A stretch of 64,000 nucleotides of DNA, taken from Oscillospiraceae bacterium. Its GTDB lineage: Bacteria > Bacillota > Clostridia > Oscillospirales > Oscillospiraceae. The stretch is from NCBI GenBank assembly GCA_017412765.1, contig JAFPWN010000044.1:1-64000 (forward strand), written 5' to 3'. A model generated the notes under the pieces. It was given only the letters and a program-made list of their open reading frames with translations, was not told where the DNA came from and made no database searches. Below, one piece after another: positions 1-7,106 of this stretch. Numbering within the stretch: the stretch's first letter is position 1; the number at the start of each line of letters is the position of its first letter. Position numbers and translations under genes: made by a program.

Positions 1-70
1 ATTTTCCAGCTATCTGGTCTCGGATAATCTTGACCTTTTCCCGTACTTCAAGCTTTTGTCTTTGTCCCAT
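1..70 (-). CDS. N-terminus of a possible IS transposase (HTH protein), cut by the window edge
   Basis: Reading leftwards from an ATG at 70, 23 codons are visible before the window ends (beginning MGQRQKLEVREKVKII). A G-rich ribosome site (GGGGGAG) lies just upstream. The short basic, charged start resembles the first helix of OrfA helix-turn-helix proteins of IS3-type elements, but there is too little sequence to prove it. The gene faces away from pckA and has a perfect inverted repeat just upstream. It could equally be another small regulator; the transposase reading is an inference. Confidence 0.4.
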   Translation of the reverse strand, partial: MGQRQKLEVREKVKIIRDQIAGK

Positions 71-91
71 AAAAATACTCCCCCTATGTTT

Positions 92-117
92 GACAGTGAT
101 TTTATTCTTTCACTGTC
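92..117. promoter_or_regulatory. Perfect 8-bp inverted repeat upstream of the partial minus-strand gene
   Basis: GACAGTGA (92-99) and TCACTGTC (110-117) form a perfect inverted repeat around a 10-base AT-rich loop. It lies 22 bases upstream of the ATG at 70. It may be an operator, a hairpin in the 5' leader, or the end of an insertion sequence. Confidence 0.5.
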
Positions 118-206
118 TCTCATAGAGGGAGCATATCAAAACCGCGAATGGGGCATTTTTCATAAATTTCTGCGCCGTGAGTGGGTTAAAAAAATCACAT
201 TTTCTA

Positions 207-235
207 TTGCAAGACGGAATATTTTGTGGTATATT
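207..235 (+). promoter_or_regulatory. Sigma-A promoter of pckA
   Basis: TTGCAA (207-212), a 17-base spacer and TATATT (230-235) form a good vegetative promoter about 50 bases upstream of the pckA start. Confidence 0.7.
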
Positions 236-288
236 GTATCTATGAAAGTTTGGGTTTAAGCCTTAACTATAAATTGGGAGGTCAATCT

Positions 289-2061
289 ATGGCACAGTTA
301 ACCACTAACAAGGCCGTTCTCTCTTGGATAGACGAGATGGCCGCAATGACTCAGCCCGACAAGATCGTCTGGATCGACGGCTCTGAGGAGCAGCTCGAGG
401 GTCTCCGCCAGGAGGCTTACAAGACCGGCGAGCTTATCAAGCTTAACGAGAAAGAGCTGCCCGGCTGCGTATATCACCGCTCCGCTCTTAACGACGTCGC
501 CCGCGTTGAGGGTCGTACCTTCATCTGCTGCGAGAAGAAAGAGGACGCCGGCCCCACCAACAACTGGATGGATCCGCAGGAGATGTATGCAAAGCTCCGC
601 GAGATCTACAAGGGAAGCATGAAGGGCCGCACGATGTACGTCATCCCCTATTCCATGTCCATCATCGGTTCCCCCTTCGCCAAGTACGGCGTTGAGCTTA
701 CCGACTCCATCTACGTCGTTGTTTCCATGGCTATTATGACCCGCATGGGCAAGGCGGTTTTCGACGCTCTCGGAGACAGCCCCGATTTCATCAAGGGACT
801 TCACGCCAAGGCTGACCTTGACGAGGAGAAGCGCTACATCGTCCACTTCCCGCAGGACAACACCATCTGGTCCGTCAACTCCGGCTACGGCGGAAACGTC
901 CTTCTCGGCAAGAAGTGCTTCGCGCTCCGCATCGCCTCCAACCTCGGCCGCCGTGAGGGCTGGATGGCTGAGCATATGCTCATCCTCGGCGTTGAGAATC
1001 CCCAGGGCGAGGTCCGCTACATCACCGGCGCGTTCCCCTCTGCCTGCGGCAAGACCAACCTCGCTATGATCATCCCGCCCGAGAGCTATCAGAAGAAGGG
1101 CTGGAAGTGCTGGACTGTCGGCGACGATATCGCATGGATCCGTCCGGGCCCCGACGGACGCCTCTGGGCAGTCAACCCCGAGAACGGCTTCTTCGGCGTT
1201 GCGCCCGGCACCAGCATGAAGTCCAATCCCAACGCGATGCTCTCCACCAAGAAGAACACCATCTTCACGAACGTCGTCCTCAAGCCGGACGGAACCGTCT
1301 GGTGGGAGGGCATGGACAAGAATCCTCCCGAGGGCGCTCTCAACTGGAAGGGCGAGCCGTGGGATCCAAAGGATGGCACCAAGGGCGCTCATCCCAACTC
1401 CCGCTTCACCGCTCCCGCGGAGAACTGCCCCTGCCTCTCCAAGGAGTACAATAACCCGAACGGCGTTCCCATCAGCGCTATGCTCTTCGGCGGCCGCCGC
1501 GCAAAGTGCGCTCCGCTCGTATATCAGTCCCGCGACTGGAACCACGGCGTATTCGTTGGCGCAACCGTTGCCTCCGAGACCACCGCTGCCGCTACCGGCG
1601 CTGTCGGCGTAGTCCGCCGCGATCCTATGAGCATGCGTCCGTTCATCGGCTACCATGTCGCTGACTATTGGCAGCACTGGATCGATATGGGCAAGTCCGT
1701 TCCCAACCTTCCGAAGATATTCCACGTCAACTGGTTCCGTACCGATGACAACGGCAACTTCATGTGGCCGGGCTTCGGCGACAATATGCGCGTTGTCGAG
1801 TGGATCCTCAAGCGCTGCTTCGACGAGGTCGACGCAGTCGAGACCCCGATCGGCTACCTTCCCAAGCCCGAGGACATCAACCTCGAGGGCATTGAGGACG
1901 AGGTCAGCTTTGACACCCTTAAGGAGCTCCTTACCGTTGACAAGGAGGTCTGGAAGCAGGAGGCTGCCTCCATCGAGGAGTGGTTCAACCAGGTCGGCGA
2001 GGGCAAGCTCCCGAAGGAGCTCGCAGAGAACCTCGAGACTCTCAAGAAGAACCTCCAGTAA
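289..2061 (+). CDS. pckA: Phosphoenolpyruvate carboxykinase (GTP)
   Basis: This 590-residue cytosolic enzyme interconverts oxaloacetate plus GTP with phosphoenolpyruvate, CO2 and GDP, linking the C4 acids to gluconeogenesis or, in anaerobes, fixing CO2. The GTP-type kinase loop FPSACGKTNLAM is at residues 249-260; the ATP-type enzyme has a different loop. Length matches the GTP family (about 600). The ATG at 289 is chosen because GGGAGG (276-281) sits 7 bases upstream; an in-frame upstream start at 226 overlaps the promoter. Codon use is strongly biased (C-ending codons), as in the pgk-tpiA-gpmA run, which suggests high expression. The gene is single and ends in a strong hairpin terminator. 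Confidence 0.97.
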   Translation: MAQLTTNKAVLSWIDEMAAMTQPDKIVWIDGSEEQLEGLRQEAYKTGELIKLNEKELPGCVYHRSALNDVARVEGRTFICCEKKEDAGPTNNWMDPQEMYAKLREIYKGSMKGRTMYVIPYSMSIIGSPFAKYGVELTDSIYVVVSMAIMTRMGKAVFDALGDSPDFIKGLHAKADLDEEKRYIVHFPQDNTIWSVNSGYGGNVLLGKKCFALRIASNLGRREGWMAEHMLILGVENPQGEVRYITGAFPSACGKTNLAMIIPPESYQKKGWKCWTVGDDIAWIRPGPDGRLWAVNPENGFFGVAPGTSMKSNPNAMLSTKKNTIFTNVVLKPDGTVWWEGMDKNPPEGALNWKGEPWDPKDGTKGAHPNSRFTAPAENCPCLSKEYNNPNGVPISAMLFGGRRAKCAPLVYQSRDWNHGVFVGATVASETTAAATGAVGVVRRDPMSMRPFIGYHVADYWQHWIDMGKSVPNLPKIFHVNWFRTDDNGNFMWPGFGDNMRVVEWILKRCFDEVDAVETPIGYLPKPEDINLEGIEDEVSFDTLKELLTVDKEVWKQEAASIEEWFNQVGEGKLPKELAENLETLKKNLQ

Positions 2062-2073
2062 TTGAAGAAACTA

Positions 2074-2103
2074 AAAATCCCGCGGGCTTTCCCGCGGGAT
2101 TTT
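2074..2103 (+). terminator. Intrinsic terminator of pckA (first copy of a duplicated hairpin)
   Basis: AAAATCCCGCGGG and CCCGCGGGATTTT pair around a CTTT loop, 12 bases after the pckA stop codon. A 29-base exact copy of this hairpin recurs at 2266-2294. Confidence 0.85.
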
Positions 2104-2265
2104 CAATGCGTCGACAAAGTCTCCGCATCGAACATATTTTGCGCTCGCGGAGCGCAAAATATGACGCCTGCGGGCGGTTGATGCGACGTGAAGGGGCCTC
2201 TCGGCCGGCCCCTTCACAGAACCCCGCCTCCTTTTCCAACGCTTTTTCTTTTTGTCTACAGTCTG
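2104..2265. repeat. Short palindromic interspersed element, copy 1, between duplicated terminators
   Basis: The 162 bases between two exact 29-base terminator copies hold no gene. They contain a perfect hairpin (CATATTTTGCGCTC, 2133-2146, pairing with 2150-2163) and a second one (GTGAAGGGGCC, 2188-2198, pairing with 2207-2217). The segment 2181-2228 matches the reverse complement of 61288-61335 at 47 of 48 positions, so this is a dispersed repeat. The rest looks non-coding. Confidence 0.75.
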
Positions 2266-2294
2266 AAATCCCGCGGGCTTTCCCGCGGGATTTT
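2266..2294 (+). terminator. Second copy of the pckA terminator hairpin
   Basis: An exact 29-base copy of 2075-2103 (stem CCCGCGGG, loop CTTT, T tract). It could still end transcription arriving from upstream. It directly precedes the promoter of the next gene. Confidence 0.8.
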
Positions 2295-2303
2295 TGCTCT
2301 TAT

Positions 2304-2332
2304 TTGACAAAATTGCGCCTATGTGGTACACT
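2304..2332 (+). promoter_or_regulatory. Sigma-A promoter of the 3D-domain gene
   Basis: Consensus TTGACA (2304-2309), 17-base spacer, TACACT (2327-2332). The predicted transcript begins near 2339, which rules out the in-frame ATG at 2323 as the start codon. Confidence 0.8.
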
Positions 2333-2346
2333 TACCGGGCTTGGAG

Positions 2347-3555
2347 GTGATAAAAACGAGCAGACGTGCGAAAACAATAATCTTCCTGTCGGCGGCGATC
2401 GTACTTGCCGTCGGCATTGCCGCGTTCGTTTTTCTGAGAACCTTCGACCTGGAATACAGCCCTGACGCGCGCGACTACGTCATCTTTGACGGCGACAAGG
2501 TCATCGCGCTCTCAGACTGCGTGGGCGGCGCCGATGAGGCGATAGAGCGCGCGAAGATAAACGTCGGCAACGCGGACATCGAGATAACCGACGAGGATGA
2601 CGCGACTATAATCAGCGTTGACCGCTACCCCGCGGTGCTCGTTTCATGCGACGGGGAGGAGACGCTCGTTTCGATGAAAAACGCCACTGTCGGAGACGTT
2701 ATAGATAAGCTCGGCATCACGCTTGCGGACATTGACACGCTGAATTACTCCGCTGACGAGCCGATCGCTGACGGTATGAGGATAAAGGTCGGCAGAGTTA
2801 CGATAAGCGACCGTTCGGTTGAAGCTGAGATACCGTTTGAAACGCTCTATGAGAACGATCCAAGCATCGAAAAGGGCAAGGTAGTCCTCAAAACCGAGGG
2901 CAAGACCGGCGTTCTCACCACGACGTACCGATATACATACGAAAACGGGCTGCTCGTCGCCTTCGAGGTGCTATCCCGCGAGGTGACGACTGAAAAGACG
3001 GACGAGGTCTACTCAGTCGGCACGAAGGAGCCGCCGAAGATAGCGAAATCCTCATCATCGTCCGGCAAGACGAATACCTCGTCATCGTCAAGCAAGACGA
3101 ATACCTCGTCAAGCTCGTCAAGCGGCAAATCCACGTCATCAAATCCGTCTGTTTCCACCACCGGCACCGGCTCGTCAGGCGCTAAGAGCGGCGTTCACTC
3201 CGTGACCTGTACGGTCGATACCGACGCCAAGACCATAACTACGGCGGACGGTACGGTATATAGCTACTCAAAGGCGATCTCCATGACCGCGACGGCGTAT
3301 TCCTACGACTCGAATCCCGCGATGAACATAACCTCCTCCGGCGTTCCGGTGCAGGTCGGCGTAGTCGCGGCGCTGCCGAAAACGCTCCCGCAGGGGACGA
3401 AGGTCTACATCGTCGGCGAGAGCGGAACGTGGGAGTACGGCTTTGCCACTGTCGGCGATAAGCCCGGCAGGGATATAGTCGATCTCTTTATGGAAACGGA
3501 AAAGCAGTGCATAAACTTCGGCGTTCGCAGCGCCACGGTCTACGTAGTGGGGTAA
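2347..3555 (+). CDS. Membrane-anchored G5 / 3D domain cell-wall protein
   Basis: Likely an exported muralytic-type protein of the YabE/Rpf2/YuiC group. It has a membrane anchor near the N-terminus (IIFLSAAIVLAVGIAAFVFL), two DUF348-like segments (about residues 45-145), a G5-like region (about 160-230), a Ser/Lys/Thr-rich linker (about 240-285), and a C-terminal 3D domain with the three aspartates in YDSNPAM and DKPGRDIVDLF. The 3D fold is that of lytic transglycosylases. The start is uncertain: the ATG at 2323 lies upstream of the predicted transcript, GTG 2347 overlaps the ribosome site GGAGGTGA (2343-2350), and the ideally spaced codon is ACG at 2356. The stop is followed 3 bases later by rsmA, so the two are probably co-transcribed. 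Confidence 0.85.
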   Translation: MIKTSRRAKTIIFLSAAIVLAVGIAAFVFLRTFDLEYSPDARDYVIFDGDKVIALSDCVGGADEAIERAKINVGNADIEITDEDDATIISVDRYPAVLVSCDGEETLVSMKNATVGDVIDKLGITLADIDTLNYSADEPIADGMRIKVGRVTISDRSVEAEIPFETLYENDPSIEKGKVVLKTEGKTGVLTTTYRYTYENGLLVAFEVLSREVTTEKTDEVYSVGTKEPPKIAKSSSSSGKTNTSSSSSKTNTSSSSSSGKSTSSNPSVSTTGTGSSGAKSGVHSVTCTVDTDAKTITTADGTVYSYSKAISMTATAYSYDSNPAMNITSSGVPVQVGVVAALPKTLPQGTKVYIVGESGTWEYGFATVGDKPGRDIVDLFMETEKQCINFGVRSATVYVVG

Positions 3556-3557
3556 AA

Positions 3558-4385
3558 ATGGAGCTTACAAACATAAACGATCTGCGCTCTCTTCTCGGGA
3601 GCCACGGCTTTCACTTCTCTAAGGCGATGGGGCAGAACTTTCTCATCGAGGCGTGGGTGCCGGAGAGGATAGCCGAGGAGTCCGGCGCGGATGAAAACAG
3701 CGCGATGCTCGAGATCGGTCCCGGAGTGGGGTGCCTTACGCGGGAGCTTGCTCTTCGCGCCGCGGCGGTAAAGAGCGTGGAGCTTGACAAGAGGCTTCTT
3801 CCGGTGCTCGCGGAGACTGTCGGCGCCTTTGACAACGTCGAGATAATTCCGGGCGATATAATGAAGCTCGACTTAAATTCGATAGATTTTGCCTCTCTCA
3901 CGCCGCGCGTGTGCGCAAATCTCCCGTATAACATTACAAGCCCCGTCGTCACGAAGCTTTTAGAGAGCGGCATTTTCGCCTCGCTCACCGTCATGGTGCA
4001 GCGCGAGGTCGCGGACAGAATTACAGCGAAGCCCGGCACCGCCGAATACGGCGCGTTTACAGTCCTCTGCGGCTACTACGCGGAGACGAGAAAGCTATTC
4101 AACGTGCCGTCGAGCTGCTTTGAGCCTCGGCCGAAGGTCGAGAGCGCCGTAGTGCGGCTCGATACACGCCGAATTGACCTTAAGTGCGATGAGGCGCTCT
4201 TCTGGAGAATCGTGCGCGGGGCGTTCAATCAGCGAAGAAAAACGCTCGTAAACGCGCTCTCCTCGGCACTTCCTAATCCGAAGGACGAGATAGCCGCGGC
4301 GATCGAGGGAGCGGGACTCAGCCCGACGGTGCGCGGCGAGGCGCTCGGTATCGAGGAGTTTGCCGAAATAGCAAAAAGACTATAA
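3558..4385 (+). CDS. rsmA: 16S rRNA (adenine1518/1519-N6) dimethyltransferase
   Basis: KsgA-type enzyme of 275 residues that dimethylates two adjacent adenines in the 3' hairpin of 16S rRNA during small-subunit assembly, using S-adenosylmethionine. The N-terminal MGQNFLIE, the SAM-binding LEIGPGVGCLTREL and the catalytic NLPYNITSPV motifs are all present. ATG 3558 gives the family-typical start, two bases after the preceding stop, with weak ribosome site GTGGGG; an upstream in-frame ATG at 3507 lies inside the previous gene. In many Firmicutes rsmA also follows a YabE-like gene, so the neighbour is expected. Confidence 0.95.
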   Translation: MELTNINDLRSLLGSHGFHFSKAMGQNFLIEAWVPERIAEESGADENSAMLEIGPGVGCLTRELALRAAAVKSVELDKRLLPVLAETVGAFDNVEIIPGDIMKLDLNSIDFASLTPRVCANLPYNITSPVVTKLLESGIFASLTVMVQREVADRITAKPGTAEYGAFTVLCGYYAETRKLFNVPSSCFEPRPKVESAVVRLDTRRIDLKCDEALFWRIVRGAFNQRRKTLVNALSSALPNPKDEIAAAIEGAGLSPTVRGEALGIEEFAEIAKRL

Positions 4386-4545
4386 TACTAATCCCTAATC
4401 AAAATCATCAATTCGCGCTTGCCCTTTTCGCGTCATACTTCGTTATCCGGCTTGATAATACACAAAGTATTGTCTGCACCGGACGCCTTGTATGACGCAA
4501 AAAATTCTGCGCGCTCGGTTAAAGCTTTTAATCAGGGATTAGTAT
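4385..4545. repeat. MITE-like element with terminal inverted repeats
   Basis: The 161-base element is bounded by 20-base inverted ends (4385-4404 and 4526-4545) that match at 18 of 20 positions; both outer ends read ATACTAATCCCT inward. It contains no gene, but carries a long interrupted hairpin (4430-4498) with stems GCGTCATAC/GTATGACGC, TCCGG/CCGGA and GATAATAC/GTATTGTC. It abuts the rsmA stop codon. A relative of the internal hairpin is at 57245-57333. Confidence 0.75.
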
Positions 4546-4553
4546 AACTCATA

Positions 4554-4578
4554 CCGCCGGTTTTTCCGGCGGTTTTTT
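4554..4578 (+). terminator. Intrinsic terminator after rsmA
   Basis: CCGCCGG, loop TTTTT, CCGGCGG, then six T. It probably ended the rsmA transcript before the MITE-like element separated the two. Confidence 0.85.
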
Positions 4579-4592
4579 ATATCCGACAATAA

Positions 4593-4621
4593 TTGACTTT
4601 CTGTGGTTTGTATAGTAAAAT
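4593..4621 (+). promoter_or_regulatory. Sigma-A promoter of the MATE-ddl-murF operon
   Basis: TTGACT (4593-4598), 17-base spacer, TAAAAT (4616-4621), about 37 bases before the start codon at 4658. Confidence 0.7.
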
Positions 4622-4657
4622 ATAATTTCCAAGTCATAATTTTCAAGGAATCGGAAT

Positions 4658-6040
4658 ATGCTCAAGAGATATATCGGCTCAAAGGAATTCTATAAGATGG
4701 TCATGTCGGTCGCCGTGCCGATAATGATACAGAACTTCATTACGAACTTTGTCGGAATGCTCGACAATATTATGGTCGGGCAGGTAGGAACGGCGCAGAT
4801 GAGCGGCGTTTCTATCGTGAATAACATTCTGTTTATCTTTTACCTGTGCATTTTCGGCGCCACGAGCGGCGCGGGAATATTTACCGCGCAGTTTTTCGGT
4901 GCCGGGAACTCCGACGGCGTGCGCCACACCGTTCGCTATAAAAATTACATCAGCCTCGGTATCGTGATAGTCGGGACAGCGCTCCTTGCGATCTTCGGCT
5001 CGACGTTAATCGGGCTGTTCCTGACCGGCGAGGACACCGCCGGCGAGGCGCATCTGTATCTCAGCTACGGCGAGAGCTATCTTGCCGTGATGCTCTGGGG
5101 TATGCTGCCCTTCGCGCTCGCAAACGTCTATTCCTCGACGATGCGCGAGTGCGGCGAGACCATCGTACCGATGGCGGCGGGTATCGCGGCGGTAGTAGTC
5201 AATCTGTTTCTCAACTGGGTGCTTATATTCGGAAACCTCGGCGCGCCGGAGATGGGCATTGTCGGCGCGGCGGCGGCTACAGTCATCAGCCGGTTTGTCG
5301 AGCTTGCGATCTGCGTAGTCTACTGTCACACCCACTCTAAGCGCTTCCATTTCGTTAAGGGGCTGTACACGTCCTTTGCGATTCCGAAGGAGCTGTTCGG
5401 GAAAATAACCCTCAAGAGCCTGCCTCTTCTTGCAAACGAGGCGCTTTGGAGCGTCGGCATAACAACGCTCAGTCTGTGTTACAGCTTCAAGGGGCTCAGC
5501 GTAGTGCCGGCGATCAATATCTCGAACACGATCACGAACACGATGCAGGTCTCTTTGCTCGCTATGGGCAACGCCGTCGGCATTATCATAGGTCAGCGGC
5601 TCGGCGCCGGCAGACCCGCCGACGAGGTCGTGGACTACGTCCGCAAGCTTCTGGCATTTTCCGTCAGCTTTACGCTCATTTTCTCCGTTCTCCAGATAAT
5701 CATCTCGGGATTTTTCCCGGAGGTTTACAACACGACTGAGGACGTTAAGGCGCTTGCGGCGAAGTTCATCGTCGTTGCGGCGGTTTCACTCCCGGCGAGG
5801 GCGTTCACAAACGCGAGCTATTTCACTCTCAGAGCGGGCGGAAAAACGCTTGTCACGTTCCTCTTCGACTCTTGCTTTGTATGGGCGGTGCTCGTGCCGC
5901 TGGCGTTCTGCCTCTGCAGCTTTACTCCGCTCAGTATAGTTATCATCTATGCCGTCGTAGAGGGCATGGAGTTCGTAAAATGTATCCTCGGCTACTATAT
6001 GCTTCGGGGCAGAAAGTGGATAAACAGGATCGTAGTTTAA
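4658..6040 (+). CDS. MATE family efflux transporter
   Basis: A 460-residue integral membrane protein with about twelve hydrophobic segments and the MATE/NorM-DinF type N-terminus (residues 12-40 include VAVPIMIQNF and GMLDNIMVGQVG). MATE proteins export cationic drugs, toxins or metabolites using a Na+ or H+ gradient; the substrate cannot be read from sequence. Start ATG 4658 follows AAGGAATCGG. The gap to ddl is 16 bases, so the transporter is probably in the same transcript as ddl and murF; its link with peptidoglycan synthesis may only be positional. Confidence 0.9.
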   Translation: MLKRYIGSKEFYKMVMSVAVPIMIQNFITNFVGMLDNIMVGQVGTAQMSGVSIVNNILFIFYLCIFGATSGAGIFTAQFFGAGNSDGVRHTVRYKNYISLGIVIVGTALLAIFGSTLIGLFLTGEDTAGEAHLYLSYGESYLAVMLWGMLPFALANVYSSTMRECGETIVPMAAGIAAVVVNLFLNWVLIFGNLGAPEMGIVGAAAATVISRFVELAICVVYCHTHSKRFHFVKGLYTSFAIPKELFGKITLKSLPLLANEALWSVGITTLSLCYSFKGLSVVPAINISNTITNTMQVSLLAMGNAVGIIIGQRLGAGRPADEVVDYVRKLLAFSVSFTLIFSVLQIIISGFFPEVYNTTEDVKALAAKFIVVAAVSLPARAFTNASYFTLRAGGKTLVTFLFDSCFVWAVLVPLAFCLCSFTPLSIVIIYAVVEGMEFVKCILGYYMLRGRKWINRIVV

Positions 6041-6056
6041 TGAAAGCGTGATTTTG

Positions 6057-7091
6057 ATGGATATAATCGTTCTTTGCGGCGGGCTCAGCATGGAGCGCGA
6101 CGTAAGCATAAAGTCCGGCGCGTGCATCGCGGATGCGCTGAGAGAAAAGGGGCACAGAGTCGTTCTCGTAGACAGCTTTTTCGGCTATGAGGGGAAGTAT
6201 AATGACCCGAAGGAGATATTTTCGCTGCCTCAGCCGCCGATCGGAGGCGAGATAGCCGCCGAGGTGCCGGATATAGCGGCGGTGAAAGCGAGAAGGGCGC
6301 AGAAAAACGATTCCCGCATCGGCGATAATCTTATGGAGATATGCCGCGCCGCAGACCTCGTTTTCCTCGGACTCCACGGAGCCGACGGCGAGGACGGCAG
6401 ACTTCAGGCGGCATTCGACATCGCCGGAGTGAAATACACAGGCTCCGGCTACCTCGGCTCCGCCGCGGCGATGAATAAGGAGTGCGCCAAGCGCCTTATG
6501 AGCGCAGCGGGGATCCGCGTTGCCGAGGGAAAGGTTATAAATATACATGATGCTGAAAAAAGCGCGCCGTGCCTTCCATGCGTTGTAAAGCCGAAGTCCA
6601 ACGGCTCCTCCGTCGGAACGAGCATCGCGCACACTGAAGAGGAGTTTCGCGCCGCGCTTGAGCTGTGCTGGAAATATGAGGACGACGCCCTTTGCGAGCG
6701 GTATATCAAGGGCCGGGAGATCGACGTCGGCGTGCTCGCGGGCAAGGCGCTTCCGCCGATCGAGATCTGCCCTAAGGGCTCGTTTTTTGACTATGAGCAT
6801 AAGTATCAGAGCGGCATGACCGACGAGATCTGCCCCGTCGACATCGAAAAGAGCGTAATTGACGAGCTTATGAGGACAGCCGAGAGAGTGTATTCCGCGC
6901 TCTTTCTGGAGGTCTACGCGCGTATGGACTTCATCGTGGAGTCCGCGACCGGAGATATCTACTGCCTCGAGGCGAACACTCTGCCCGGCATGACGCCGGC
7001 GTCGCTTCTCCCTAAGGAAGCGCGCGAGGCGGGCATGGAATATGCCGACCTGTGCGATACTATCGCCCGAGAGAGCCTGAAAAAATACTGA
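6057..7091 (+). CDS. ddl: D-alanine--D-alanine ligase
   Basis: ATP-grasp enzyme (344 residues) that joins two D-alanines for the peptidoglycan stem peptide. Visible are the N-terminal loop CGGLSMERDVSIKSG, the ATP-grasp KPKSNGSSVGTS (near residue 178), and the Mg-binding CLEANTLPGMTPASLLP near the C-terminus. ATG 6057 is preferred; in-frame GTG 6048 and TTG 6054 lie just upstream. Sequence alone does not exclude D-Ala-D-Lac or D-Ala-D-Ser activity, but the adjacent murF and the absence of van genes argue for the normal ligase. Confidence 0.93.
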   Translation: MDIIVLCGGLSMERDVSIKSGACIADALREKGHRVVLVDSFFGYEGKYNDPKEIFSLPQPPIGGEIAAEVPDIAAVKARRAQKNDSRIGDNLMEICRAADLVFLGLHGADGEDGRLQAAFDIAGVKYTGSGYLGSAAAMNKECAKRLMSAAGIRVAEGKVINIHDAEKSAPCLPCVVKPKSNGSSVGTSIAHTEEEFRAALELCWKYEDDALCERYIKGREIDVGVLAGKALPPIEICPKGSFFDYEHKYQSGMTDEICPVDIEKSVIDELMRTAERVYSALFLEVYARMDFIVESATGDIYCLEANTLPGMTPASLLPKEAREAGMEYADLCDTIARESLKKY

Positions 7092-7106
7092 GAAGGAGGC
7101 GCAACC

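Noticed and set aside
56..259. 67-codon plus-strand frame before pckA
   Set aside because: Runs through the inverted repeat and the pckA promoter, has no ribosome site and no known protein pattern.
298..1725. 475-codon open frame on the minus strand opposite pckA
   Set aside because: Mirror of a highly biased GC-rich gene; no ribosome site, no promoter and low-complexity protein. pckA is certain on the plus strand.
2042..2239. Minus-strand frame with residues similar to one at 61259-61444 (GAGREAPSRR)
   Set aside because: The shared residues come from the shared palindromic repeat, not from a conserved protein.
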